In this document: positions 1 through 8,913 of the stretch, in pieces | How the letters are laid out: each line of letters opens with the position of its first letter | How positions within the stretch are numbered: position 1 is the first letter of the stretch | NCBI GenBank assembly: GCA_919902675.1 | Contig: CAKKRH010000030.1 | Coordinates: 1 to 41,880 of the forward strand | Reading direction: 5' to 3' | Length of the DNA stretch: 41,880 nucleotides | From: Omnitrophica bacterium GWA2_41_15 | Lineage (GTDB): Bacteria; Omnitrophota; Gorgyraeia; Gygaellales; UBA12090 | Notes under the pieces: generated by a model | Told to the model about the DNA's origin: nothing | What the model saw: the letters and a program-made list of their open reading frames with translations, nothing else | Database searches by the model: none | Program-made: the position numbers and the translations under genes

Positions 1-1167
1 GAAAGCCGCATTGTTACGCGCACCAAGGAATTGGAATTCGCCAATAAAGGATTAGTTGAGGCCAACTTTATGGCCACGACTCTCTTAGAGGCAATTCCCT
101 TTGTTATGGATATTGTGGATGAGCAAGGAACGGTTTTGCGGGTTAGCCCTAAATTAGAGGCGATAACCGGCAAGGGGGTTTTGGGCGGGAAGTGCTGGGA
201 GTTTTACCGGGATAATAAAAGGCAGTGCCTGGATTGCCCCTTAAGAAAGGAAATAAGAATAGGCCAGACTGCCTTTATGGAAACCAGCGGAGTATTCGGG
301 GGCAGGATATTCAGCGTCAGCCATACCGGAATGATTTATCAGGGGAAGAAGGCGGTCTTGGAAATCTTCCAGGATATTACCGAAAGAAAGCAGTCTGAGG
401 AAGAACTGATAAAGGCCCACGAGGAGCTTAAGTCTGCCCAGGCGCAATTAGTTCAATCAGCCAAGATGGCCTCGGTAGGCCAGCTGGCCGGAGGGGTGGC
501 CCATGAGATCAATAACCCCTTGACCGGGGTATTAAATAATGTCCAGCTGATCAAAATGGAGCTGGCGGATAAAGTTGATTTTAAAATAGATGATTTTAAG
601 GAGCTTTTGGATATTATTGAAGAATCGGCTCAGCGCTGTGCCAAGATAACCCGTTCCCTGTTGGAGTTTTCCCGCTCTCCCAAGGAAACTCTGGCTCCGG
701 TCTCTTTGAATGAGGCAGTGGAAAAGGTGGCGGCCTTAATCAGCCATGAGTTAAAATTGCAGAATATCATAATTGAAAAACAGCTTGAGCCGGATTTACC
801 CCCGGCTTCGGGAAATTTTCAGCTTCTTCAGCAGTGTATTTTTGACATCATCACCAATGCCCGCTGGGCTATCCGCAAAAAATCCGAAAACGCCGGCGGG
901 GTAATCACCATTAAGACTCATTATGACGACCATCTGGGAAAAACGGTGAATATCTCGATTTCGGATACCGGCGTAGGCATTGCCCAGGAAAACTTAGGCA
1001 AGATTTTTGAGCCGTTTTTTACCACTAAACCGGTTGGCGAGGGCACCGGCCTGGGATTATCCATTGTCTATAACATCATCAAGGAGCACAACGGAATAGT
1101 TACCGTGGAAAGCGAGCCCGGCCAGGGAGCGGTATTTAAAATCTCCCTGCCGGCGATAATTATATAG
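1..1167 (+). CDS. PAS-domain sensor histidine kinase (NtrB-like), 5'-truncated by window edge
   Basis: Frame is open from base 1 (ESRIVTRTKELEFANKG...); the listed 'start' at 31 is a TTG inside the ORF. H-box SVGQLAGGVAHEINNPLTGVLNN, G-boxes DTGVGI and GTGLGLSIV. Confidence 0.9.
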   Translation, partial: ESRIVTRTKELEFANKGLVEANFMATTLLEAIPFVMDIVDEQGTVLRVSPKLEAITGKGVLGGKCWEFYRDNKRQCLDCPLRKEIRIGQTAFMETSGVFGGRIFSVSHTGMIYQGKKAVLEIFQDITERKQSEEELIKAHEELKSAQAQLVQSAKMASVGQLAGGVAHEINNPLTGVLNNVQLIKMELADKVDFKIDDFKELLDIIEESAQRCAKITRSLLEFSRSPKETLAPVSLNEAVEKVAALISHELKLQNIIIEKQLEPDLPPASGNFQLLQQCIFDIITNARWAIRKKSENAGGVITIKTHYDDHLGKTVNISISDTGVGIAQENLGKIFEPFFTTKPVGEGTGLGLSIVYNIIKEHNGIVTVESEPGQGAVFKISLPAIII

Positions 1168-1205
1168 CCTTGCATAAATATCGCTACATATGAACTTATA
1201 ATCCT

Positions 1206-1278
1206 GTGTCATTGCGAGGAGCGACAGCGACGAAGCAATCTTACTTTTAAGATTGCTTCGCTTCGCTCGCAATGACAC
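1206..1278. repeat. Palindromic intergenic repeat of CATTGCGAGGAGCG type
   Basis: GTGTCATTGCGAGGAGCGACAGCGACGAAGCAATCTTA ... TAAGATTGCTTCGCTTCGCTCGCAATGACAC forms a long imperfect hairpin. Confidence 0.85.
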
Positions 1279-1300
1279 TTTAATTATGCAAAGGTATATA

Positions 1301-1397
1301 ATAACCAATAACCAATTTTCAATAATCAAAATATTTGGGTATTGGTATTTGGGTATTGGAATTTATTTGGTTATTGCATCTTGGTGGTTGGTTATTA
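1301..1397. repeat. ACCAATA/TTGGTTATT inverted-repeat spacer element
   Basis: Left arm ATAACCAATAACCAATT, right arm TTGGTTATTGCATCTTGGTGGTTGGTTATT, with internal TTTGGGTATTGG repeats. Confidence 0.65.
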
Positions 1398-1417
1398 AAT
1401 AAGAAGGAAAGAATACG

Positions 1418-3220
1418 ATGACTAAAAAAGCTGTTTCAGGCGGACTAAATACCAGGGTTTATTATTTATTTATTTTTATAACTTTTATCTTTTTCCTCTT
1501 GACCGGAGTTGTGGTTTTTGCCCGGACCAAGGCTATAATCAAGAATTTTATTTTTAATGAGCTGGGCTATTTTATTCAGAATGTTGACGCCAGGATTGAC
1601 CTTTTTATTGAGGCCAAAAAAGGCCGGGCCCTGGATTTTTGTTCCGACGGCATCATTAAAGACGGGCTTACCTATTACGATCCCGACGATAAAGACGTGG
1701 ATAAACTCCGTCAGCAGATTGATGATCATTTGGCTAAAAACAAGGTGGTGCTGGATGCCCAGCTTGAGGACACCCTTATCCTTAACCTTAAGGGAAAGGT
1801 TATTTTTTCCAATAATGAGCGGAATATTGGAAAGGATAAATCGCGAGAAGAATATTTCAGGCAGATCAGTCGTTATTTTAAAGATCAGGCGGTTTTAAAG
1901 AAACTCCGCCGCAATCCTACTTCTACAGTTTATGCCGGTGATGTCTATGTTTCTGAAGACCTGAATGCCCCGGCTTTGGCGGTTTCCAATATTATTACTG
2001 CCCGGGCTACCGGACTTCCTCTGGGGGTCCTGGTTAACCGCTACCGGCTGGATGTCCTGATAAAATCCATAGAGATACGCGAGGCCGCGATGGGAAATAC
2101 AGGCAAGTTTTACCTGATTAATAAAGACGGGCTTTTGCTTAACATACCAAAATTTTTTCCCTCCGGGAAAAAAGAAGATATAATTTTAAAAGAAAGGATA
2201 GATATTCCGGTGGCGATCACCATCTTGGAGGATTCGGTTAAAATGTTAGGCGTATACCGGGATTTCCGCGCCGAGCCGGTTCTGGGAGCGGCAATGTTGA
2301 TGAAAAGAAATAACTGGTTGATTATCGCGGAAAAAGATACCCGGGAGGCATTCGCCCCTCTTTACAGCTTAACCTGGCAGATGATTTTTATCGGCTTGGC
2401 CGCTTTAGTGGTGATTGTCGGGGTATTCTTATTTATTATCCGCCTGCATAAAAAAGTAGATGAAAAAAACCGGGAATTAGAGGATTCCCGCAATAAGATG
2501 TTTCAAAGCGGAAAGCTGGCCGCGGTGGGGCAATTGGCCAGCAGTGTGGCCCATGAGATTAACAATCCGCTTACCGGTGTTTTAAACAATGTCCAGTTGA
2601 TTAAGATGGAGATGGAGATGGGGGCGGATTTTAAGGTTACGGATTTCAAAGAGCAGTTGGATGTGATTGAGGAGTCGGCCTCCCGGTGCGTGAAAATAGC
2701 CCGCTCTTTATTGGATTTCTCCCGTGCCGCCAAGGGGACATTCCAGCCTTTTTCCCTGAATGAGGCGGTAGAGAAGACCATAACCTTAATCGGCCACGAA
2801 CTAAAATTGCGTGATGTCTCGGTAAAAAAAGAGCTGGGGGAAAATCTTCCCCGGATTCAAGGCGATACCCAGCTCATCCAGCAGGTCATCTTTGATATTG
2901 TTAATAACGCCAGATACGCCATAGAAAAAAACCCCAAAAAAGAAGCCGGGCTGATAATCTTAAAAACCCGCTATGATATGGTTAAGGATCTGGTTTTGCT
3001 TTCCATCTCTGACAACGGCACGGGAATCTCTCCGGAAAATCTGGATAAACTTTTCACCCCGTTTTTTACCACTAAGCCGGTTGGTGAGGGTACCGGATTG
3101 GGCCTGTCTTTTATCCAGGACATTGTGAAGAGGCATAACGGTAAAGTTTCAGTGGAAAGCGAATTAGGCAAAGGAACGACTTTTCATATTTCTTTTCCGG
3201 TGATAAAGGAGAATAAATGA
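1418..3220 (+). CDS. Membrane sensor histidine kinase with extracytoplasmic (Cache-like) sensor, NtrB-like core
   Basis: N-terminal TM (YYLFIFITFIFFLLTGVVVF), second TM (MIFIGLAALVVIVGVFLFII), H-box VAHEINNPLTGVLNN, GTGLGLSF; upstream AAGGAAAG. Confidence 0.9.
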   Translation: MTKKAVSGGLNTRVYYLFIFITFIFFLLTGVVVFARTKAIIKNFIFNELGYFIQNVDARIDLFIEAKKGRALDFCSDGIIKDGLTYYDPDDKDVDKLRQQIDDHLAKNKVVLDAQLEDTLILNLKGKVIFSNNERNIGKDKSREEYFRQISRYFKDQAVLKKLRRNPTSTVYAGDVYVSEDLNAPALAVSNIITARATGLPLGVLVNRYRLDVLIKSIEIREAAMGNTGKFYLINKDGLLLNIPKFFPSGKKEDIILKERIDIPVAITILEDSVKMLGVYRDFRAEPVLGAAMLMKRNNWLIIAEKDTREAFAPLYSLTWQMIFIGLAALVVIVGVFLFIIRLHKKVDEKNRELEDSRNKMFQSGKLAAVGQLASSVAHEINNPLTGVLNNVQLIKMEMEMGADFKVTDFKEQLDVIEESASRCVKIARSLLDFSRAAKGTFQPFSLNEAVEKTITLIGHELKLRDVSVKKELGENLPRIQGDTQLIQQVIFDIVNNARYAIEKNPKKEAGLIILKTRYDMVKDLVLLSISDNGTGISPENLDKLFTPFFTTKPVGEGTGLGLSFIQDIVKRHNGKVSVESELGKGTTFHISFPVIKENK

Positions 3221-3957
3221 CAGAAAAGACTAAATTGAAAGTGTTGGTAGTTGACGATGAAAAGGTGATTCGGGACTTCTTGAGCCGTTTTTTAAGCCTG
3301 CAATTGGCCCAGGTGAAGACCGCCGCCGACGGAGAAACGGCCATAGAGCTGGCCAAAACCGAGGAATTTGATTTGGTGTTTTTGGATATCCGGATGCCCA
3401 AGACCAACGGCCTGGAAACATTCGGGGAACTGAAGAAGATAACTCCGGATATAGCCTGCGTGTTTATGACCGGGTATGCCTCAGCCGAAGAGGATTTGAT
3501 TAACAAGATTAAATATGAAGGGATTATGTGCGTGCGCAAGCCCTTTGAGAATTTAAATAAGATAAAAGAGATAGTGGAGAATGTGCTTAAGGAGGCCAGC
3601 CTTGTGCCGGATAAAAAAGAGAGTGATCCTAAGGAGAAAAGGGCCTATCGGCGCTTTGATATGGTTTTAGAAGTAGACTACCGGATAAAAGGTAAGACAG
3701 GCGCTTTTAGCCATTGCCTAAGCAATAATATTTCCCTGGGAGGAATAAGGCTTTTAGCGCCTGATGAGTTTTCTCTGGGGACAAAATTGGATTTGGTTAT
3801 CAAGAGCCCGGACAATAAAAATACCTGCGCGGTTCCCGGCGAGGTGGTCTGGGTGAGAAAATCCGAGAGCAAGGCCGGCCATTACGAGGCGGGAATAAAA
3901 TTCAGCGAAATAAATATTAATCAGTTGTCCGGGCTGATGATGTCAATAACTGAATAA
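3217..3957 (+). CDS. Response regulator receiver (REC) + PilZ domain protein
   Basis: REC: VLVVDDEKVIRDF, VFLDIRMPK, CVRKPF. C-terminal PilZ-like RRAYRRFDMVLEVDYRIK...NISLGGIRLL. Confidence 0.85.
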   Translation: MTEKTKLKVLVVDDEKVIRDFLSRFLSLQLAQVKTAADGETAIELAKTEEFDLVFLDIRMPKTNGLETFGELKKITPDIACVFMTGYASAEEDLINKIKYEGIMCVRKPFENLNKIKEIVENVLKEASLVPDKKESDPKEKRAYRRFDMVLEVDYRIKGKTGAFSHCLSNNISLGGIRLLAPDEFSLGTKLDLVIKSPDNKNTCAVPGEVVWVRKSESKAGHYEAGIKFSEININQLSGLMMSITE

Positions 3958-4087
3958 ACACTAAATTCTAAACTCTAAATCCTAAACAAACCCAAAAGCT
4001 AAAATCCTAAATCCAAAACACATGTTTTGAGTTTTGTATTTATAGTTTTGAGTTTGTTTAGAGTTTAGAATTTCGGGTTTAGAGTTT
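3955..4087 (+). repeat. 133-bp heptad-type intergenic element, copy A
   Basis: TAAACACTAAATTCTAAACTCTAAATCC...TTTCGGGTTTAGAGTTT; near-identical reverse-complement copy at 32574-32706 (5 mismatches by eye). Confidence 0.9.
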
Positions 4088-4115
4088 GTATTAGGGTTTC
4101 ATATGGAGACGCGAT

Positions 4116-4859
4116 ATGGCTGATACGAAAATCAAGGTTTTGGTAGTTGACGATGAAAAGATTATCCGGGATTTTTTTGCCCGGCTTTTATCTTTGCAGG
4201 GATTAGAGGTTGTTGAGGCCGAAGACGGCTATAAGGCCTCAGAACTTGCCAAGGCAGGTAAGTTTGACCTTTATTTTATTGATGTGCGCATGCCCGGATT
4301 GGACGGATTGGAAACCTTCCGCAAGGTAAGGCAGGTTCATCCTGAGGCGCTAGTTGTGATGATGACCGGTTACGCCTTGGATAATATTTTAGAGCAGGCC
4401 CAGAAGGAAGGGGCATCCGGCTCCATCCGCAAACCCTTTGCTATAGGTGAGATAAAAGGCATCGTGGAGAAGGCCTCCCGGGAAAGAAACAAGGGGGCTT
4501 CCAATATTTTAGTCATTGATGATGATCAAGCGGTGCTTAATTTCTTCGGTAATTTTTTAAAGGCCAAGGACCAGAAATACAGCCTGATAAATAATGCCCA
4601 AGGCGCTTTAGAACTTATTCAAAGAGAGAAATTTGATTTGGTCTTCTTGGATTTGGTGCTTAAGAAGGATGATGGTTTAGAGCTCTATAAAAAGATTAAG
4701 GAAGCCATGCCCCAGGCGGAGCTGGTGATAATTACCGGATATCACGATAAAGCTCGAGAAATTGAAGGCAGGCCCGATATCAGCGGTTTTCTTTATAAAC
4801 CCTTTGAGATTGAGGGGATAATCAAATATATTGAAAAAATAAAAAATGACCGAAGTTGA
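4116..4859 (+). CDS. Tandem two-REC response regulator
   Basis: Two receiver modules (VLVVDDEKIIRDF...FIDVRMPG; ILVIDDDQAVLNF...VFLDLVLKK...LYKPF). Confidence 0.85.
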   Translation: MADTKIKVLVVDDEKIIRDFFARLLSLQGLEVVEAEDGYKASELAKAGKFDLYFIDVRMPGLDGLETFRKVRQVHPEALVVMMTGYALDNILEQAQKEGASGSIRKPFAIGEIKGIVEKASRERNKGASNILVIDDDQAVLNFFGNFLKAKDQKYSLINNAQGALELIQREKFDLVFLDLVLKKDDGLELYKKIKEAMPQAELVIITGYHDKAREIEGRPDISGFLYKPFEIEGIIKYIEKIKNDRS

Positions 4860-6393
4860 CAGCCTTAAAGAGGAAAACCAGCGCCTGCGCGACGAGCTCA
4901 ACGACCGGATTTTTGAGCTGTCCATACTTTATGATATCTCTAACAGCATCAGCTATACCTTAAATTATGAGGATTTTATGAAGATTATGGCTGATTCCCT
5001 GAATAGGATTATTGATTACGACCTCTGCAGTTCCTTGCTTATACTCGACGGAGAAAAGGCCAGGATGATAATCCGCGCGGCCCATCCCGTAAAGAGGGAT
5101 ATCTTTGAGGAAGTTAAGAATAATGTGATCGCTTCTTTAAATTCGCTTCGGCCAAGAGCTATTTCCGGTGAGGAGATTGAGTTTGAGGTCAGGGGAGAGA
5201 TTCTGGATGATAAGAGAAGCGAAGGCGAACGGATAGTTTCTTCTTTTGACGTGCCTTTGTTTGTGCGTCAGGAGGCGGTGGGGATATTAAATGTGGCCGC
5301 GGTCAGGGACATCGCCTATTCGGATGAGGAGATAAAACTGCTTTATACCCTGGCCTCCCAGGCCTCCGCGGCTATTGAAAGGTTGCAGGCGGTATTATCC
5401 GCGGAAAAGAGCAAGATGAAGGTGATGGTGGAGAGGATGTCTGAGGGGGTGGCGATGTTTGACGAAAAAGATGAGCTGGTGATTGTCAATTCCGCCTTTA
5501 ATGAGATGACCGGAGGCGACTTAAGCCTGTTGGGTGAGCTGGATGAGATAAAGAAGCGCCGCAAACAGCCGAAGGTTCTGGATATTCATTTGGAAAAACC
5601 GTTTCCGCGGGTAATTAACAGCGAATCAGCCTGTATTGAGGACGATAATGGCCGGTATCTGGGGATAGTAATGCTCTTGAGGGATGTAAGCAAGGAGCGG
5701 GAGATTGAACAGATGAAGTCGGATTTTGTTTCGCTGGTTTCCCACGAACTGCGCACGCCCCTGGTAGCCATAAAGGGAGCGGCGGATAATCTCTTAGACG
5801 GCCTGGCGGGTGAGTTAAACGATATTCAGAAGGATTGTCTGGTTCTTTCCAAACGTAACATTGACCGCTTAAACCGGTTGATTTCCGACCTTTTGGATAT
5901 ATCCCGGATTGAAGCCGGAAAGATTCAACTTAACAAACAGCCGGCGGATGCCGCTTCTATAGTTAAGGACGTGTTGGGTTTATTTCAGGCAAGCGCGAAA
6001 GAGAAAAACATCGCTTTGGAGTCATTACTGCCTGAGGAGCTTCCCTTAGTTACGATTGATTCGGATAAGATTAATCAGGTGCTTACCAATTTAGTGGGTA
6101 ATGCCTTGAAGTTTACTCCCGCCCAGGGTAAAATAATGATCAAGGTTTTTCGCGCGGAGAACTTCTTGCGGGTAGAGGTGAGGGATACCGGAGTAGGTAT
6201 CCCTAAGCAGGATCTGGAGAAGGTTTTTGACAAATTTTATCAGGTGGACCGCAATAAGAGTTTTACCTCGGTTAAAGGTACCGGCTTGGGGCTTCCTATA
6301 TCTAAAGGCATTGTGGAAAGGCACGGAGGCAAAATCTGGGCCGAGAGCGAGGCGGGAGAGGGAAGTAAATTCATTTTCACCCTTCCTGTTTAA
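4846..6393 (+). CDS. GAF-PAS sensor histidine kinase (PhoR/WalK-like core)
   Basis: FVSLVSHELRTPLVAIKGAADNL, NLVGNALKFTP, DTGVGIPKQDLEKVFDKFYQVD, GTGLGLPISKGIV; start overlaps upstream gene. Confidence 0.9.
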   Translation: MTEVDSLKEENQRLRDELNDRIFELSILYDISNSISYTLNYEDFMKIMADSLNRIIDYDLCSSLLILDGEKARMIIRAAHPVKRDIFEEVKNNVIASLNSLRPRAISGEEIEFEVRGEILDDKRSEGERIVSSFDVPLFVRQEAVGILNVAAVRDIAYSDEEIKLLYTLASQASAAIERLQAVLSAEKSKMKVMVERMSEGVAMFDEKDELVIVNSAFNEMTGGDLSLLGELDEIKKRRKQPKVLDIHLEKPFPRVINSESACIEDDNGRYLGIVMLLRDVSKEREIEQMKSDFVSLVSHELRTPLVAIKGAADNLLDGLAGELNDIQKDCLVLSKRNIDRLNRLISDLLDISRIEAGKIQLNKQPADAASIVKDVLGLFQASAKEKNIALESLLPEELPLVTIDSDKINQVLTNLVGNALKFTPAQGKIMIKVFRAENFLRVEVRDTGVGIPKQDLEKVFDKFYQVDRNKSFTSVKGTGLGLPISKGIVERHGGKIWAESEAGEGSKFIFTLPV

Positions 6394-6500
6394 ACTCTAA
6401 ACTCTAAACCCGAAACTCTAAACAAACTCAAATATTTAAACCTAAAATCCAAAACAAAATAAACATAGAATTTTGTGTTTTGGGTTTACTTTTAATTTTA
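6391..6500. repeat. Heptad-type intergenic element, degenerate copy B
   Basis: TAAACTCTAAACTCTAAACCCGAAACTCTAAACAAACTCAAA then TTTTGTGTTTTGGGTTTA; right arm shortened. Confidence 0.65.
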
Positions 6501-6511
6501 TAGGTGCTGCT

Positions 6512-6886
6512 ATGGACAAAAAGCCTAAGATTCTTTTAGTGGATGATGAGCCGGATGTTTTGAGTATGACCAAGATGCGCTTAGCCTCGGCAGGTTATGA
6601 GGTTATTACCGCTGAAGAAGGCGTTATGGCTTATAATATGGCCAAGTCCGAAGCGCCGAATTTAATTATCTTAGATGTGATGCTTCCGGGTATGGACGGA
6701 TACCATATCTGCCGGCTTTTGAAATTTGACCAGAAATACCGCGGTATTCCGATAATTATGCTTACGGCGCGGGGGCAGAAAGAAGACCAGGAATTGGGCG
6801 CCAAGGTGGGAGCGGATTGTTATATGGTCAAGCCCTTTGATCCCAAGGAGTTTTTGGATAAAATTAAAGAATTGCTAAAGATATGA
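6512..6886 (+). CDS. Single-domain response regulator (CheY-like)
   Basis: MDKKPKILLVDDEPDVLSMTKMRL...LDVMLPGMDGYHICRLLK...YMVKPF; ATG at 6512 preferred over upstream TTG extension. Confidence 0.85.
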   Translation: MDKKPKILLVDDEPDVLSMTKMRLASAGYEVITAEEGVMAYNMAKSEAPNLIILDVMLPGMDGYHICRLLKFDQKYRGIPIIMLTARGQKEDQELGAKVGADCYMVKPFDPKEFLDKIKELLKI

Positions 6887-7746
6887 AGAAACCGGGAAAA
6901 CTCTGGTTTTTTAGTCTTTTGGTCCTTTTGTTTTTCGGGTCAATCAACTGCTTTGCCCAGGAGTGGCAGGAGTTAAGGGGAGACCATTTTCTGGTTTATT
7001 TTACCAAGGATGAAGGTTTCGCCAAAGATGTCTTAAATAAATCCGAGCTTTACTATAACCGGATAAGTTCGGATTTGGGCTATGCCCGTTATTCGGAATT
7101 CTGGACCTGGGATAAACGGGTGAAGATTTATATCTATCCGGATAAGGATTCTTTTTTAAAGGCTTCCGGTGAACAAAATTGGTCGGAAGGCCTAGCGGAC
7201 TACAAAAAGAAAGAGATTGTCAGCTATGCCTGGAACCAGGGTTTCCTGGAGAGCCTGCTTCCCCATGAACTGGCCCATTTGATCTTCCGGGATTTTGTCG
7301 GCTTTAAGGGAGAGGTGCCTCTCTGGCTGGATGAAGGAGTGGCCCAATGGGCGGAAGAGGCCAAAAGAAAGCATGTGAAAGAAATTTCCAGACAGCTCTA
7401 TAAAGAGGACACCCTGCTTTCGCTTTCGGATATGATGAATTTGAATATACGTAATATCAGCGATAAAGACGGAGTTCGTATCCGTTCAGCCAGGACCAAG
7501 GATAATAAAGAAGGGGTTTTGTTTTTGAGCGGGAATAATCTGGTCAATGTATTTTATGTCCAGGCGGTTTCTTTGGTGGGTTTTCTGGTGGAAAAATACG
7601 GCGGGTCAAGTTTTATTGATTTCTGCCGCCAGCTTCGGGATGGGAAAGGCCTGGAAGACGCCTTAAGTTCAGCTTACTCCGGATTAGTGGGAAGCCTCGA
7701 GGAGCTGGAAGATAAATGGAGAAGATATTTAGAGGAAGGAGGATAA
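6883..7746 (+). CDS. Secreted HExxH metallopeptidase-like protein (peptidase MA-like gluzincin)
   Basis: Signal peptide (LWFFSLLVLLFFGSINCFAQ), LLPHELAHLIFRDF, PLWLDEGVAQWAE. Confidence 0.75.
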   Translation: MKKPGKLWFFSLLVLLFFGSINCFAQEWQELRGDHFLVYFTKDEGFAKDVLNKSELYYNRISSDLGYARYSEFWTWDKRVKIYIYPDKDSFLKASGEQNWSEGLADYKKKEIVSYAWNQGFLESLLPHELAHLIFRDFVGFKGEVPLWLDEGVAQWAEEAKRKHVKEISRQLYKEDTLLSLSDMMNLNIRNISDKDGVRIRSARTKDNKEGVLFLSGNNLVNVFYVQAVSLVGFLVEKYGGSSFIDFCRQLRDGKGLEDALSSAYSGLVGSLEELEDKWRRYLEEGG

Positions 7747-7750
7747 AGAT

Positions 7751-8152
7751 ATGAGAAGAAACGGTTTTACCCTGATTGAACTTATGCTGGTAGTCATAAT
7801 TATCGGCGCGCTGGCGGCAATGGTTGTCCCCCGTTTTGCCGGAAGGGGGGAGCAGGCGCGGGTGGGAGCGGCCAAGGCCGATATCCAGGCCAATATCGCC
7901 ACCGGCTTAAAGATGTATGAGATGGATAATGGAGGCTTCCCTACTACGGAAGAGGGTTTAGCCGCCTTGTTGGGTAAGCCATCTTCAGCTAACAACTGGA
8001 ACGGCCCTTACCTGGAAAGAAAGGCTGTTGATCCTTGGGGCCGGGAATACAAATACAAATCTCCCGGTGAACACCGGAGCGCGGATTATGATTTGTATTC
8101 TTTGGGTAAAGACGGCGCGGAAAGCGCGGACGATGTAAAGAACTGGGAATAA
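7751..8152 (+). CDS. gspG: Type II secretion major pseudopilin GspG
   Basis: GFTLIELMLVVIIIGALAAMVVPRF prepilin motif; ...WNGPYLERKAVDPWGREYKYKSPGEH...DYDLYSLGKDG; strong SD AAGGAGG. Confidence 0.93.
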   Translation: MRRNGFTLIELMLVVIIIGALAAMVVPRFAGRGEQARVGAAKADIQANIATGLKMYEMDNGGFPTTEEGLAALLGKPSSANNWNGPYLERKAVDPWGREYKYKSPGEHRSADYDLYSLGKDGAESADDVKNWE

Positions 8153-8186
8153 TTTAAAACTCCCTAAACCCTAAATCCAAAATCCT

Positions 8187-8346
8187 AAACTCTAAACAAA
8201 CTCAAAATGATAAATTCAAAACTCAAATATAATGTTTTGGGTTTGGAAAATTTTTATTTTGGATTTGTTTAGGATTTATGGTTTAGTGTTTAGAGCTTAT
8301 CTTTTATGTTCAGTATTTAAAGTTTTAAATTCAAATTATGAAGAAA
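8187..8346 (+). repeat. ~160-bp direct repeat, copy C (upstream of gspI, includes its ATGAAGAAA)
   Basis: AAACTCTAAACAAACTCAAAATGATAAA...CAGTATTTAAAGTTTTAAATTCAAATTATGAAGAAA; matches 8753-8913 with about 7 differences. Confidence 0.9.
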
Positions 8347-8727
8347 GAAGCGCGCGGGTTTACCCTAATTGAGGTATTGGTTACTACCGCGGTTTTATCT
8401 TTAGGTATAGTGCTTATCTACCGGGCATTTTTTACCCTGCTGGATTCCTTTGGTTATTACAGCAATTATTTGAGGGTAGCTGCTTTTGCCGATGAAAAAC
8501 TCTGGCAGGCCCAGGACGCCTTAAGTTGTTTCGGCCCTGATGCCGGGGCAGGGTCCTCGGGCAGGCTGAATATCCAGAATAAGGATTTTAACTGGAGGCT
8601 TTCGGTTAGTCCGATTGAAGCGGAAAGCCTATACAGGATAGATTTGGCAGTAAGCTGGCGCCAAGGCCCCAGGACAAGAGAGCTTTCTAGAAACGGTTAC
8701 GCCTTGTATATCAAGAAAGAATCCTAA
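8338..8727 (+). CDS. gspI: Type II secretion minor pseudopilin (GspI-like)
   Basis: RGFTLIEVLVTTAVLSLGIVLIYRAF; position in gspG-I-J-K order. Confidence 0.75.
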   Translation: MKKEARGFTLIEVLVTTAVLSLGIVLIYRAFFTLLDSFGYYSNYLRVAAFADEKLWQAQDALSCFGPDAGAGSSGRLNIQNKDFNWRLSVSPIEAESLYRIDLAVSWRQGPRTRELSRNGYALYIKKES

Positions 8728-8752
8728 AAATAAACCCGAAACCCGAAACCCG

Positions 8753-8913
8753 AAACTCTAAACAAACTCAAAATGATAAACTCAAAACTCAAAATAAAAT
8801 GTTTTAGGTTTGGAAAATTTTTATTTTGGATTTGTTTAGGATTTATGGTTTAGTGTTTAGAGTTTATCTTTTATGTTCAGTATTTAGAGTTTTAAATTTA
8901 AATTATGAAGAAA
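8753..8913 (+). repeat. ~160-bp direct repeat, copy D (upstream of gspJ, includes its ATGAAGAAA)
   Basis: See copy C; one 1-bp indel plus several substitutions. Confidence 0.9.

Noticed and set aside
1557-1898. Alternative + ORFs inside known genes (1557-1898, 16253-16441, 18609-18911, 25247-25477, 30067-30360)
   Set aside because: Out-of-frame overlaps with conserved CDSs and no independent start signal or motif.
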